Assembly (NCBI GenBank): GCA_026929865.2
Contig: CM049417.1
Coordinates: 18,084,501-18,148,500 of the forward strand
DNA length: 64,000 nt
DNA from: Hyperoplus lanceolatus
Taxonomy: Eukaryota > Chordata > Actinopteri > Uranoscopiformes > Ammodytidae
Direction of reading: 5' to 3'
Shown here piece by piece: positions 35,924-48,900 of the stretch. The notes below the pieces were generated by a model. That model saw only the letters and a program-made list of their open reading frames with translations, had not been told where the DNA came from and did not search any database. The position numbers and the translations under genes are program-made. Positions within the stretch are counted from its first letter, which is position 1, and each line of letters begins with the position of its first letter.

Positions 35924-38900
35924 CCATCGCCGTTCGGATAGAATTTCCCTGGGTTTTGCCAATAATTTGTACCCTTTTAACCTGAGGAAATGGAGTCATC
36001 TATCTCTATCAGTTAAATGATTTATACTTTGGGAACAGCGGTGGGGCTGACAGAGTTGTAGCAGCGACCAGTCAGGCCCTATTTATCTTGTCGGGGTAAA
36101 TAAATAAACTGTCCTCTTCGAGATCGCATTTCATTAACTTCCAATTACAGCAACATTGTCCCCTCTTAACAGGTACAAATTAACACACAGTCCCAGTCAC
36201 ATATGAAGGACTGCAGGGGGCTGGAAAGCAGTCCAGGTCACCGGTAAATCATAATACCCACGCACCCAACCCTTGAATGGCATATTGACATTGCACATTA
36301 GATTAGTTGGTAAGTGAAGTGGAGCACCATGAGAAAGATTCCCTTTAATAAATGAAGGCATAACAGCACAAGTTCTTTGCTGACCTTGACTCTGTCTATT
36401 GGGCTGGAAAGGAAGCTCACATCATGTCCAGAATTGACTCTGTGCAAGAGAGGCTATTAAATCCATATGGAGGGACACGTAAACAACAGAGCATAACACC
36501 AATATATCCCCTACACATCACAGTCTGCCAGATGACATCAAATACAAAGAGATTTGATTTAGAATAATTTGAAAGACAGAGTATTTACATGTGTATACAA
36601 TCTGTGTATGTCTTATGTGATCATATCAAATGGTCAAGTCAAAAACCTCTCAGCCTATTGTGGTTAATGGCGGTTTAGGAATTGCCACATGGCCGACAGT
36701 GTTTACTCACAGACACAGCCCACTTCCTCCGCCTGTTGCCCACATGCCAGGGTCAGCCCCTAAAGGTCAAAGGTCATATCCAAAAGGACATAGGTTAGCC
36801 AAGCAACAAATAATAAATTGGCCAGTTTTGAAAAACAAATATGTGGGCCACCATTTTGAGCGGGGATATAATTAACTGGTTTATTGGCTGTATCGCCAAG
36901 AAAAGGTGTGTGGTCCTTTTTTTGACGGATGGCAACGGGCAACAGGTGTCAAAAGGTTGGCAGTTCCCATGTCAGTCAGAAGAAAGATTCCTGAGATTTC
37001 ACAGTAAAAAAAAAAGTCTGCCATTGTTTGTCTGGTCATTTACTTCTCACATCCTGGGATTTTGACCAATTTGCAATGTTCTCTCCAAAATAAAGAAGCA
37101 GTGATTATGTAATTTCTAGGATATTTTTTTTGATTTTTTAGTGGTGAACAAAGGAGTGTTTTATGGTCTCCTTTTTTTTAGCGCATGAAATCGGAGGCTT
37201 TAAAATGTGAATTTCGACTGAAATCAATTTGATGTAATGGATTCTGGCCAAATATGAGGCTTCAGAAGAATGTATCAAAGCCATCTGTGCACATAATTGG
37301 CAATCCACTCCACGTATAGATATGTAGAAAATGCCACAGCCTGTATTTGCTTGGGATGTTTTTTTGTGTGTTTGGTGTGGTGGAGTGGAGAGACGCTGTT
37401 TTTCTGGCCAGTGTCCCTTGACGGCTGTTGCTGATTGTCCTCGCTTATGGCTTTTTGTTTACTACAGTTGCAGTCATCGTCGTTGCTGCAGGCAAACGCA
37501 TAGCAATAGAGCGACCCCCTCCACCCCCCCCAAATAACCAACATCCGTTTTGGAGAGGAGAAAAGCAAAACAAAGCAATCTGTTGATGGTTAGAAAACTC
37601 TCCGTCAACCGCTGTGTCGTTATCATTCCTGGTGAAGGGTGAACACTATAGCCCACACCTTGTCCACATTTTCTCAAAAAGATCAAACGGCCGTTTTTCT
37701 TTTCGGTTGAATTTGAAAAATTTCTATAATTTCCATTTTTTCAAAAACGCGTTGGTCAGCAAGGTTGCCAACCTGGCCGTAGCCACTCTCCAGTGTCTCC
37801 GCAACAAGCATACTGTATGTATCAAAATGATTGTCAAAAAAAAAGCCTACATCCCAGAAAGCAGTAGTACCATGTGCCAGCCCGCACATGCAACACACTA
37901 CATTTTCATTATGTGGACTCCTTTGCAATCGTCCACGATACAGTTCTTGTTTTCGTTTTCTTCGTCCTCGACACGTTTGAGGTTGTAAATAACTGGTGAA
38001 AAACATTTGCGTTTCAGTCCCCAGTTACACACAAGCACGGCCATTGTCTGCAGTGTGAGGAGTATTCCGTTGCTCTGTTCTGCTGCAGGGTTGAATGAAA
38101 TCAGCCTGTGTTGAAAGCCATATTCTTAATGAGCCATGCTTTTTGAATTATCTTTAGAAAAATCCAGAGGGATGGCACCAAAGCCATGTTTGGATAGGCC
38201 AGACTGTATCGAGAGCCTTGAGTGTAGACGAATATTGATCTCTTACGGCACATGTTTACGCTGTAGTGTGCCAGTCTTTGAGAAATACTCTGATCGGTTC
38301 ATTTAGGTTAGTTATTAACAGTTGAGCGAAACCCTGCAGAATTAGGATGAACCAACAGATATGCAACCACTCCACAACCAATGTGGTCTAGACACTTGGC
38401 AATAAAGCTACAAACAATGAAATTTAACTGTTAAGACCCCCACCCCTCCTAAGTTACTGTTGCTACTCTTGTTTATGTGGCTTGTTTCAAATATCAAAGA
38501 CCATGTTTGACAGGCATTCAAGAAAGGCACAATGAAATAAAAATGTATACGTCTTAGTGTCGAGTTTGTAAAATACCACCCCGAAGACTGATCAATGAAA
38601 GTCAGCGAAACTTAATGGAGTGCATCCATTCGACCATAATACTCAAAACAATGTTTAGCTGACGATATGTCAGTGTTTCTGGCTTCAGATAAAGATTAGC
38701 ATCCAGCTATAAACCCGTGTCTCCATTTAAACAAGAAGAAGGCCCACTACTTTCTTCCTTCAGTCCGTTTTCATGATTAAATCACATCTGTCATGACAAT
38801 AGTCGACAAGGGAATTGGAAACCGTTTAATTGAATTTCCAGCGAAAATCGCAATGCCTTGATGTTCCCCCAAAAATACATCTCCTCAATTTATTAGCATG

Positions 38901-39154
38901 CTATAGCTCAAGTTCTGTCATTTCTGTCATAATCATCTCAACAAATGTTCTGTCTACATATCTGGAATGGTTGCTGAGCTACGACAATGTAGTATAAATT
39001 CTACAAAGGATGGTCCCAGTGCGGTTGTACAGTACACTGTTTCATGGGATGGAGAAGGGACTTGGACAGTGATTGTTTAAAATTGGTCTTGGCAAGGTCT
39101 GATTTGTAATGTCTGGTCCTCGAAATATGAAACTTATTTCACAAAATTGTTCGA

Positions 39155-39519
39155 CAGGGTGCCCGCGTGGGTCTTAAACGCATGAAAAAATTCATTAATT
39201 CAATATTCTTAAATAAGGCCTTAAAAGTATTGAATTACGCAGGAAAGTATTGAACTTCCTTCACAAAGGTCTTACATTTTTTTATTGCCCTTTTAACATA
39301 CTGGCAGAGGGGTAGTTATGTGACAAATAAGCTGTTTTGGATTTTGTTATTTGGAGTTTACGTCATACTTCACACAGCTTTTGTTATATTATATCAATGG
39401 GAGTATATTAATGTGTATATATGATTTAAAAATAAATTAAAAGAACCTTTTATATTTGGCATTAAAAAGGTATTAAAAAGTCTTACAATTAAGTTGGGGT
39501 TATCCCTGGGGGTACCCTG
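39155..39519. mobile_element. Probable non-autonomous DNA transposon (hAT-like), degraded
   Basis: Left end CAGGGTGCCCGCGTGGGTCT and right end GGGGGTACCCTG form imperfect inverted repeats around a 365-bp interior rich in 'ttaaaagtattgaa' motifs ('aaggccttaaaagtattg', 'ggtattaaaaagtcttac'). I recognise this wording as a common fish repeat. The 8-bp flanks TTGTTCGA and GTTAGAAT do not match, so the class assignment is uncertain. Confidence 0.55.
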
Positions 39520-39649
39520 GTTAGAATATAAAGAAGTAGGAGGCTTATCTTATTCCCCCTCCTTTAACTGTATGTTGTCTATTGTTTGTGTGTTCAGTGT
39601 TTGAATGTCATGCGTGTGTTGTGCCATGTTGTGCTGTTTGTCCCTCTAG

Positions 39650-39709
39650 GGATTGCCTGGTCTCCCTACGCTGGCTGCTTTGCACAGCAATCAGATCCTG
39701 ACTGTCAAG
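39650..39709 (+). CDS. col25a1: Candidate additional col25a1 exon in the NC2 region (60 nt)
   Basis: Bounded by a good acceptor (T-rich, CCTCTAG) and donor GTTTGT. The 60 nt are open, phase 0 at both ends, and read GLPGLP followed by 14 non-collagenous residues ending ILTVK. Thus it adds two Gly-X-Y triplets to COL1 and then a break, and it ends in Lys like the established NC2 exon 1 kb downstream. Being symmetric, it could be a cassette or an alternative to the next exon. I cannot recall with certainty a described isoform carrying it. A chance match is possible but the combination of borders, frame and GLPGLP start argues against it. Confidence 0.68.
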
Positions 39710-40738
39710 GTTTGTCGGTGGTGGTGCTGCCTATAGCTGCTCAGTCCAACCCCTCTGCCGCTTCAGCATGCACACACACTGGGAGTCAATGAATCACTGT
39801 CAGAGGCTTTTTACTTAAAGCCTGATGATAGACTAAGCACAGGGAAAACCTCATCTAATTCATCACAGCCACTCAATCGTTATCCCCCCAATGCAGCTAC
39901 CAGTCTTTCACTCAAGACTCCTGTTGCATACACGCCAGGTTCCCCTATTGCAAGCAATGATGGCCTTTTACAAACCCAGCAATACGTAGCTGAACGAAAT
40001 AACCCTCACCCATCCTGAAACCAAGACACGGTCTGGCTGGCGTCCACTGATGTTAAAATAAATGGAAGGAACTCCGTCAGGAATCCTCAATGATCAACCC
40101 AAAGTGGCAAAATGTTTTTTTTTAAACCTCATGCCCATGGTTGACCACAAATCCTTCAAATCCAGCAATTTGAGGATTGTTTCAGCGACGTACTGTTCTG
40201 AAGCCACTTAATACCAATGGACACTAGCAGAATAATGCAGGCATTGAAAGGAGCAAGGTTAAAACATCAACCTCAATTCAGAAGGTCATAAAGACGCTGT
40301 GTGTTTCAGTGTGTGCGGCTCCCGGGGTCTGACTAAGCAGCAGGCGCGTTGAAGATGATGACAGCACTTTCACAGACCGGAGAGAAATTCCCATTTCTTT
40401 CCAGGGGGACTGTGAGTCTGCTGTGGCACTCTCACACCCCCGAGGTGGTAATTATGGGTCCTGGCTCCCAAAAAAATAAAAAAATAAAAGGTCCAGACAT
40501 CCGAAAGACAACCACCTCCATGCTGGAAAAATTGTGGATTTCTCCCTGAAACTGTGAAGGCGCTGGGCCTGGGGTTCATGAACTAAGGCCTTTCTAACAA
40601 AAATCTGTTTCTTTTTGCATTTTTCTTCCTTTTTCTCCTCCTCCTACCTCCTGCTTCTTCTTCTGCTGGGACCTTCATCCTTCTTCAACCTTCTCTCACC
40701 TCTGACCTCCGACCTCTTGACCTCACCCACCTGCTCAG

Positions 40739-40810
40739 ATGGTCTTCCCTAAGATCAATCATGGCTTTCTTTCCGCTGACCAGCAGCTCATTAAGCGGCG
40801 TCTCATTAAG
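40739..40810 (+). CDS. col25a1: col25a1 NC2 exon (72 nt)
   Basis: 24 codons, phase 0 on both sides, acceptor CTGCTCAG and donor GTAGTG. It starts MVFPKINHGF, continues LSADQQ and ends with a basic LIKRRLIK tail. This is the non-collagenous segment between COL1 and COL2 of collagen XXV, and it is the decisive identification of the gene: my recollection of human COL25A1 agrees throughout. Such conservation in a non-helical spacer implies a binding or structural role; the basic tail might add to the amyloid/heparin-binding face, which is inference. The ATG at its start is internal, not a translation start. Confidence 0.97.
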
Positions 40811-41412
40811 GTAGTGGCTGTGTCTCTCACCCCAATCACTTCTCTCTCCTCCGGGCATCCTGCAGTTTGCATGCGAGCCTTCAAACAGATCTGTCATGAG
40901 TATACTCTTTTTTTCTCCTTCTGTTATTATTAAGAGAAAATATGAACACTTCTATTTTTTGATTTATTAAGGTAAAAGGATTTACTGTCCTGGCACTGCA
41001 TTAAGCAAGTTAGATTGCTGAATATTTTCTTAAAGTTTTTTTTACAATCTGGTGTAATAATGGACCACACATTTTCAGTATATATTCGCACTGATTATTG
41101 TACTTCTACCAATGTTTTTTCAGTCGGTGCCTAATGCACAGCCCCTATTCATCTCATTGAGTCCAGTTAGGAATGCATTACGACGGTAGCCATACATCAG
41201 ACACATTACAGCTCGCTCTCCATTTCTGTATCCTAGCTAATAGCTAAAAGGCCATGTTCTGAATGGAGGAAGCCCATAGCCACCCAGGAGATCATTCCAC
41301 AAGTCTCTCTTCATTATCATTTAACTTATCATTTAACTTCAGTGGCTCCAGTCTCATTGGATCCAACAGAATCACAGAGTAATGATGTTAAATGTGTTAT
41401 GTTGCCACACAG
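40811..41412 (+). other. col25a1: Intron (602 bp)
   Basis: Short phase-0 intron with no repeat or other signal that I recognise. Confidence 0.9.
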
Positions 41413-41529
41413 GGAGATCAAGGCTCAGCAGGACCACCTGGGCCCCCAGGGCCACCAGGCCCTCCTGGCCCACGGGGGCCTCCAGGGGACACAGGCAAAG
41501 ATGGGCCCAGAGGTGTATCCGGTCTAGCA
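41413..41529 (+). CDS. col25a1: col25a1 first exon of COL2 (117 nt)
   Basis: The largest exon here, 39 codons of perfect Gly-X-Y, phase 0. It begins [13 protein letters not shown], has a Pro-rich run of GPP triplets, then [14 protein letters not shown] and ends VSGLA before the donor GTGAGT. From memory the human equivalent ends GMPGVP, so the C-terminal two triplets have changed while the rest is nearly identical. The GPP run should make a very stable nucleus for the triple helix. Confidence 0.96.
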
Positions 41530-43024
41530 GTGAGTATTGATATCACCTGCCATATGCACTTTCAGAGGAGGGGGATTTGTTTACATTTGCAAACTATGCA
41601 GTTCATTTACAAAACATATTTACTCTTAAAGTTATTCTTAGTATTGGATAATTAAATAATAAACAAATCTAAACTAAGTTATTTTGAGGCACATGGAACC
41701 AAAGGTAAGACTATAATATCTTTGTTAACAAAACTACTGGCCCTGCTGCTGTAAACGACAATAGTGAATCAGTAACTTTTCAGGTAGCTTTCTCACTTAA
41801 AACAGCGTTCCAGGGATCACATTTTCCTGTGAGGAAAGTTTGTTTATTGAGTTATGAGAATATACCTTAGAAAATGTTCACTTCTATTACACACCCAAAG
41901 TAACATAGTGCACCTTTAAGCTGAGGAAAAATGTTCCTTTGCAGTTGGTGTGTCAAAAATACTGTATTGTTTCCATGAAGAGCAAAACAAGTTCATCTCG
42001 TATTCAATTGGACTTTGACTCGGTGCCGGGAGGGTTTATCCCAATGAAAACCATTCTATTGAAAGGTAGACAACCTATATTGCAGCTCATTTCCCTAATG
42101 TGCTTAGCCAAACATGAATATTCTCCCAACGGAAGGCTTCACTGTATGAATTTACGTTGACGTTGTTGTTTTTCATTACGACGTAACATTTTCCATGTCT
42201 TTAAGCCTGTCACTTGCATCACACTCGTTTATGTGAACTGCTTGTGAGAGACGGAAGAAACAGAAAGAGGCATGTCAATTATGTTCAGCCATAAAACCTT
42301 CCCAGAGCTCCAGCTGACTTTTATTGTCTTGGCAGTGTTCACATTGGGGAGTGCAAAAAAATATTGAGTGTTGTTTATCTTCTCTTTTCCAACTTTTTGA
42401 TGATTATTGTGTTGTGTTCTTCCATTAGCAGTTGCCGTTGTTGATGTAGTAAGTAGTTTTTTCTCCCAATTAATTAGGCTTCTCCTGCTGAGGCACTTAA
42501 TGTCTCTCATGATTTATATCCCCCTACGTGCATCACTTTGAACGAGGGTGGCAAAAAATTGTTCAATAAATGTCACAAAGAGGCAAAAATGAAATAATGA
42601 CGAGAATGGCTTTGGCAAAGAACATTTGGACATGGCATAATTCTACCCTGAGAAATACAGGGACATCCAAGAGCCAGGTCTGAACAGCAAGCCAGAGTGT
42701 AAAACTAGGTTGTTGGACTGAGACAGTAAAACTCACAGGTGCCACAGCATGATAAATGCTTCCCAGCCAACTTGGTATAGGGGCAGAACAATGCTGAGCT
42801 GTACTTGGCCTCCTATGCACCAATGGCCAAACTAGAAAATAAATGGGTAATTCAACCATAATGTGGAAAATACTGTCGTTTTCCACGAGAATATTCAACT
42901 TGTTTTACTGAGAATACCGTTGATAATAATTCAAGAAACCCATATTGTGTTTTCTTATTCAAGTAGTCTTTAATTGTTCAATGACCACCACTCTTGCATT
43001 AACTTTCTCTATGTATTTGTATAG
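41530..43024 (+). other. col25a1: Intron (1.5 kb)
   Basis: Phase 0. A solo TIR-like end 'agtgcacctttaag' near 41906-41919 resembles the end of the MITE at 44047, otherwise nothing recognised. Confidence 0.85.
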
Positions 43025-43060
43025 GGTGATCCAGGGCAGCCTGGAGAATCTGGAACCATG
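43025..43060 (+). CDS. col25a1: col25a1 COL2 exon (36 nt)
   Basis: Encodes GDPGQPGESGTM, phase 0; acceptor GTATAG, donor GTAAGC. Human counterpart as remembered: GEPGKPGEQGLM. Confidence 0.94.
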
Positions 43061-43189
43061 GTAAGCACAAACGTTTTTCTTTTGGAATCCCATCTAGGAA
43101 TCTTATTGGGCAATTATGTATCACTGAATTGTTGGAATTGGTATAGTCGACATTGTTGTGAATAGTCAGAAGAGCAAATCAATTGCACT

Positions 43190-43330
43190 CTAGTATCCAT
43201 GGGGTCAGTGCAACTAGCAACTAGCAGCCCGTTAGTTTAGCATAGCACCAAGACTGAATTATTTTCCTTTTCTTTTTCAATATAAAAGTTCTCAGTAGTG
43301 TACATCTTTGCACACAAAAATAATCCAAAG
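43190..43330 (+). repeat. Percomorph interspersed repeat, weak fragment
   Basis: 'aactagcagcccgttagttta' and 'gcatagcaccaagactg' resemble the middle of the family at 32360. Too short to define borders. Confidence 0.4.
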
Positions 43331-44046
43331 ATATCAGGGCTTTCCAAAATGGCTCTTGCCATATGTCGGCAGGTTGTTCGGTTGGCATAAATTGCTATGC
43401 CTGGTGGCACTTTACTCTGAATTGGTCGTTTTTCTTGGATTATATTTCAACTGTGATGCTATTTAAGATACACTAAGCTATTTCATTGTTACCTTTCAAA
43501 TGATTTAATTCATTTAAATGATGTGTTATTTTGCTTACACAGCTATGTAGCGTAGTAGATACCGCCATTGAGGATGTTTTTACAATGTACACTTAATTTG
43601 CAAGATATTCATGAGGTGGTTTCAACGGTACTCTGGTGAATAATAATGACACATTTTATGGTACCTTGCAAACCTCTCACAAAACCCTTTATACAGTAGG
43701 GACAAGCTGTTCCAGTTAACAGCAACTGGATACGCGTTGTGGTGTTCAGCAAATAAAGCATTTGATTAAAGTTTCCTCATAAAAGCTACATCGAATCGGG
43801 CAAGCCAAATTCCAGAGAAAGCAAGGATGGAAAACGTGACGTTTCGAAAAACACTGGGTGATGTCAGTTTTCACGAGTGCAGGGGAGAGTAAGTGGAGCT
43901 GACAGACGAGGTGCTATCGCGCGCTTTCATCTCTGATTTCATCTCTTCGGAACCTTTTCCAAGGTGTGGGATAAGTTGGTGGATTGGAAAGAAAGGGCCA
44001 GAGGAAGATGTAAGGTGGGTGAGACGCAAGTGGTGAGAGCAATGCC

Positions 44047-44406
44047 TTAAAGGGGCACTGTGTAACATTTTAAATTATTTATTAGCTCAAATCAATATCC
44101 TCATTCATAAATATGTCCTCATTGGTGTAAAATCACTTCTGCCAATAATCTAAATTATCCTCCTGAGAGGAGAATTACAAATATTAATATTACATTTTGT
44201 ACATTGGGAGGGTAAGTCTTATGGAGGCATCCATGTTTTTGGAATGTCATCAGGTGCATTGTTTATAATTTAGAATTGTTCTTGTCCTTGAAGGCCACTG
44301 TAGCTTCTGTTATTATTCAAAAGGGTTGGGTTTACCCAGGGAGCGTTGCATTCTAGAACTTTCTAGAACTTTCTTGATGATGTCATATTACACACTGCAC
44401 CTTTAA
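44047..44406. mobile_element. TTAA-ended MITE (family 2), 360 bp
   Basis: Ends TTAAAGGGGCACTGTGTAA and TTACACACTGCACCTTTAA are inverted repeats with few differences. No coding capacity inside. The end structure resembles family 1 (TTAAAGGTG) but the interior is different. Confidence 0.82.
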
Positions 44407-47400
44407 CTTGAGAGTTAGATGAGTTTGACTCTAAAATTGTCACTAATCTTTAGTTCAGTTTACACACTCACTTCTGTAATATTCCCTTCTGTCTTGCCGT
44501 TGCCCACTATTAACCCATAGCTGTGTATGCAGCAGGGTCTTGTTTTTAGGTGTCACAAATGTAAAATATGCACTACATTTCCCAATGGACCCAGGTGTGC
44601 CCCCACCAGGTCTCTGGCGCCTACACAAACGCTCATGACAGCAGCTGGAGTTACTTCCTCCAAAGAAGAATGGTGGATCCCACTGAGCTCAGGGGACCTC
44701 ACTCAGAGATTTGAATACAAATTAGGGCTGGTTACTGTAATTCTTGAAATAAGGCCTTCTATTTCACGAGCATGCACACAGCACAACACTAATGTGCTTT
44801 TAAAAAGGAATAATGTCATCATTAGAAAATCAATCCTCCGCCCCTTCGTAAAAAGCAGCGTGGGATGAGCAGAGGTTCTAAAAGCATGTGGCATGGCCGC
44901 TCAAACACAGTGGAATCGCTGTGTTTCCAGCCAACGGTATTTTGTTTCCAATTCTTTGGAGGGAAAAAAGCCAAAGATAAGATAATGGATCAGAGAGGAA
45001 CGTTTCTGTTACCTCTGGAGAGGGTATAAAAATACAGTCTCCATTCAGAAACACAACACCAGTCCACACCCTTGATTAGCCTTTTAAAAATCAATATGAA
45101 TTAAATGTGCATAAGCAACTAGACAGTAGGCTTCACTTTGGTTCAACCTACTAGAGGGATTGTCTTTGATTGGCACATTTAGATGTGCACCAGTCCGTCA
45201 GTCCGTGGTGGGAATTCAGAGGTCGGTCCTCAACCAACTTTTGCTGCGTCCACCGGGATCAAGGAGCTAGCGCCCACTTGACGCAGCTCAAGCGTTTTTG
45301 ATGTTGATGCTATTGTTAAAGAAGCAAAAAAGTAGATTCCAGAGTTTTCCAGCAGCCTTCCAGGACATATGGGGCTGGTTAGGAGGATTAAGCTCTTGTG
45401 GAGCCACACTAAGAAGGGGGGAGGTGGTAAGAAGAAGAAGAAAAAGGAAATATTTTCAGGACTCCATTCAAAATCATCAGTGCCATAAGGTCTCTCTGGG
45501 GTAAATTAACTGGTGTCTTCAGCTCTCGAAAGGTGGCTTGCAGCCTTGCACACAGTTTTCATTTGGAGCTTGATTTTGCTTCAAAAAAGACTTAATGTGG
45601 AAAAGCAGCTGTGTATTATAAGCAGTGTTCTGTCCATAACCGAAGAAAACATCCTCAAGTCTTTTTGGTGGTATTACCAATTATGTTGCAGACATTTGCT
45701 GCCCCCACTTTAACTTCCTTTTCATTACATAGCTACCCACAATGCACCAGTGACTCACCTTAGACATTTTATTGTAAATACACAACAGACATGCATTTTA
45801 GGATATAATTTATATAATATGCGTGAAGTATCTATAATATTTTGGTTGTCCTTGACTAGGTTTCCCTTTTTTTAATGTGGAGCCAAACATGAGGAGCAAA
45901 GATGTGAGGTAAAGACTTAGGACATCCTCCGTGGACCCAAACAATGTGGTGGCAAATGTCCACATCAATGGGCAAAGGCTGTTTTTCTGTGGAACAAATC
46001 TGTTTGCTTTTAAAGGAAAATTACTTTTTCCTCCATAAAACCTGGGTCTTATTGTATTGGTTTTAGGCAGTATACCTACAGACACTGCTTGCAATGAGGA
46101 GAATACAAAATCCCAATATTACAGAACTGACTTTTGTAGTTTTCTGCCTATAGACCCTGGACTTCAAAAATTCAGTCGAAAGCATTTCAGTATCAGTTTC
46201 AAAAAATTAAATGTGTCCTCAATATTTAACATATAATGTGTTATGTCTAATAGAACAGTCCATTACAAATATGTTTTGCCTAACTGCACCACTACTTCTT
46301 AGTCAGAAAGGTAGGTTGATTGGGTGGCCTATGTTTGCCATATTCTTGGAAGCTGTTCTGTTTTGTTAGTTTAACTACCGAAAACAATCTCAGTCTCTAC
46401 AGTAATGGTGGTGAGCACAGTGTTATGCTAACCTGTAGCTACACTGGTCAAACCTAAGACAATAAGACCCAGGCTAACATAAAAATAATGTTCCTTTTAA
46501 AGCTGAAAGCACCTTAATTTAACGCAAACAGCAGCAGTATGTTGCATAGCTTTTTCGAAGCTCCTATAAGTGAAACAGAAACTTTAAGCAGAAGGAACAT
46601 CCATTCCTAAGCTTCAACATGTGCCTTTGCTTTGATCGGCCGAAATATTTGAGTTGTAATTGCTGAAGGAAGTGCACACTCTAAAAGTTATTCAATGTCT
46701 GAGGGCTCAGAATCTGACTGAGTGTGGGAATTGACCCGGCAAACGTTTCATTGTTTGTCATTTCCGAGACTTGAATGAAAGCCCCAAACATTCAGTGCTT
46801 TGTCGTTGTGCTTGGACGCTCTACTTCAGTAGGTGTCCTGTTGATATGGCACATTTGAGCATATGCTGTCATAATAAATACTTTTAATCAAAATAATTAT
46901 GGCTTTTAATTACGATGTTTGGATTATTCTCAATTTTAAATTTTGGAGCGATGACGTGGCCCAAAGTTGAGAAGAAAGAGCTGTAGGACCGAGACTTCCT
47001 CAAGGGCTATTGACTTTGTGAAAAATCTCCTTTTCAGCCAGTAGCTCCTGAGTGCCCTCAGATGTAGCCAAGCTTATTAGCGCTTAGGCGAGTGGCACAT
47101 GCTCTCACATACCTAGTGGGTTATAAAGATGTTTACCAAACCCTACTGAGGGTAGCTAACAAAGGCTTTTAAAGGCAAGCGGCAGGAAGACCTTTTCCCT
47201 CGGTTGGCTGGCATAATGAAAGTTGTTCATTGAGGTTTTTTGCAATAAGTGCAGATGGAATGCACTATAAATGAGCTGCAACTGTGTGGGCCATTTTCTG
47301 TAAAAGTGAGAACGGGGATTTTACCAGGCGAGCTTAGTAAAAGTAAAAGTGTTGAGCTTCGGTTAGCTGGTGATCACTCTGTTTCGTCGACAAAACTGAA

Positions 47401-48537
47401 ACAAAATATGGAAAAATGTTGTTTATTCTCAGATGATTGGTCATTATAATGGTGCTGTTCACTAAGCCAAGCGACTGTTGGCGCTCCGACCACAAGGCGT
47501 CTTCACACACATTTGTGCTGACAGTCAAACATTTCAACCTGACCGCGTCCCCCATGACATACAAATACCCACCAGGAGACCAAATCTAAAGCCTTTTGCC
47601 AATTATACGGCATCAGCATGACAAAAATTAGGAAAGTAGATGTTGTAGGGAGGGTTTTTTTCGTGGGGCTTTTCGGCCTGTCTGGCCTCCATCCAACTGA
47701 GAGTGATGAGCCAAATAGCACCATTTACTGTTGATCCTGAGCCGACAGTCAGAGAAATGTTGGCCCCCATGAGTTGTCATAACAGCCAAGCGTAAAGGTG
47801 TTGATGAACTGCTGTGGGTGCTGCAGTAGTTAAGCGATTAGTGAGGCCAACATGGAAGGAACTTAGCCTACTTTCAGCTAGCTCTCTCATCTTAGCCATG
47901 AAGCTGTCCTGCTGCTGAGGAGGTTGAGATTCCAACATGGCGTCTGGTTTCACTGTGTTAATAGAAATATGTTATATGTGTTGTTCGAAATAGAAACGAT
48001 CCTCCCAAATACATCTGTCCCCGGAGTTAAATCTCAGTTAAAGATGTGGCGCCTTATTTGCCATCTCTAACTTATTAGCTTCGTAAGGGGCTCCAAATAT
48101 TGGCCCATTAAGATAGTGAACCTCTTTTTTATTTGTTGAACCGCAGACTTGTAGAGAAGCCAAACAAGTCAAGTTTTTTACAGTGGCTAAAACAACTGAG
48201 GAAAGGGATCCACATAAAAGATAAAAACCGTAAAAGTTTTCTTTGTCACGGTCTCATTAGAGATTCATGCGTTCGGGGAGGCTCAATGATAAGAAAGCAC
48301 AGAGTGAGTTGATTTTCCATCCTTTTTAAAAAAGGAGTTAAAACAAAAGGACTGATTGTGGTTTAGGTTCTGCCCTAAGGGTGTGTGCTGGCTCTATGAA
48401 ATCCTACCACAATCCCTGCCAGTCTCCGCTATGACTGTGTTGGCTGTGGATATCATATTATTTCTTCTAATGTGGCCTCTTTTTGTTCCGTTTCCCTCCC
48501 ACTAACTCTCTTTCACTGTCTCTCTTCTCATTTATAG

Positions 48538-48564
48538 GGACCTGAGGGGCCACAAGGGCCAAAG
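48538..48564 (+). CDS. col25a1: col25a1 COL2 exon (27 nt)
   Basis: Encodes GPEGPQGPK, phase 0; acceptor TTTATAG, donor GTAAGT. Human counterpart as remembered: GPLGPPGQK. Confidence 0.93.
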
Positions 48565-48900
48565 GTAAGTCGAGAAAAATCAAATTTCCTTGGTATTTCT
48601 TAATTTTCTTTAAGATTAAATAATATGAGATTATCAGGCTTAATTATCTACCGAATGACATCGAAAAATACATGTCACACTGAACTGTCCCTCTCTGTTA
48701 TAATATATTTAGTTCCAAGTTCTAATGTAAACCAAAGCAGAATTCTCTTAGCAGGTGAATGAAGTTTTAGATTTGATAGTGACTCTGCACAAGTTGCACA
48801 AATGGCTTGTAAAAAAGCATTCTGGGTGTTGAATATGAGATTAGTGATAAAGGGCCACGGTCAGGCCAAATCAATAGACGTGAGGAGAGTTTAGGCTCTA

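Larger units (their letters stand above)
34530..40738 (+). other. col25a1: Intron region between COL1 and the NC2 exon
   Basis: 6.2 kb, phase 0, containing a candidate extra exon at 39650-39709. Also holds (GT)n, (CA)n and (TG)n tracts and a probable DNA-transposon remnant at 39155-39519. 36.0-39.1 kb and 39.8-40.7 kb show no recognisable element; a polypyrimidine-rich run (40610-40738) precedes the NC2 acceptor. Confidence 0.8.
43061..48537 (+). other. col25a1: Intron (5.5 kb)
   Basis: Phase 0. Contains a weak percomorph repeat fragment (43190-43330) and a MITE (44047-44406). The stretch 44.4-48.5 kb has no recognised element; the acceptor is preceded by a long T/C-rich run. Confidence 0.85.

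Noticed and set aside
39586..39792. 68-codon frame overlapping the candidate exon at 39650
   Set aside because: It is in a different frame from the Gly-X-Y reading and shows no recognisable protein feature.
40739..40933. ATG-initiated 64-codon frame beginning MVFPK
   Set aside because: The first 24 codons are an internal col25a1 exon; the remaining codons read through the donor into the intron.
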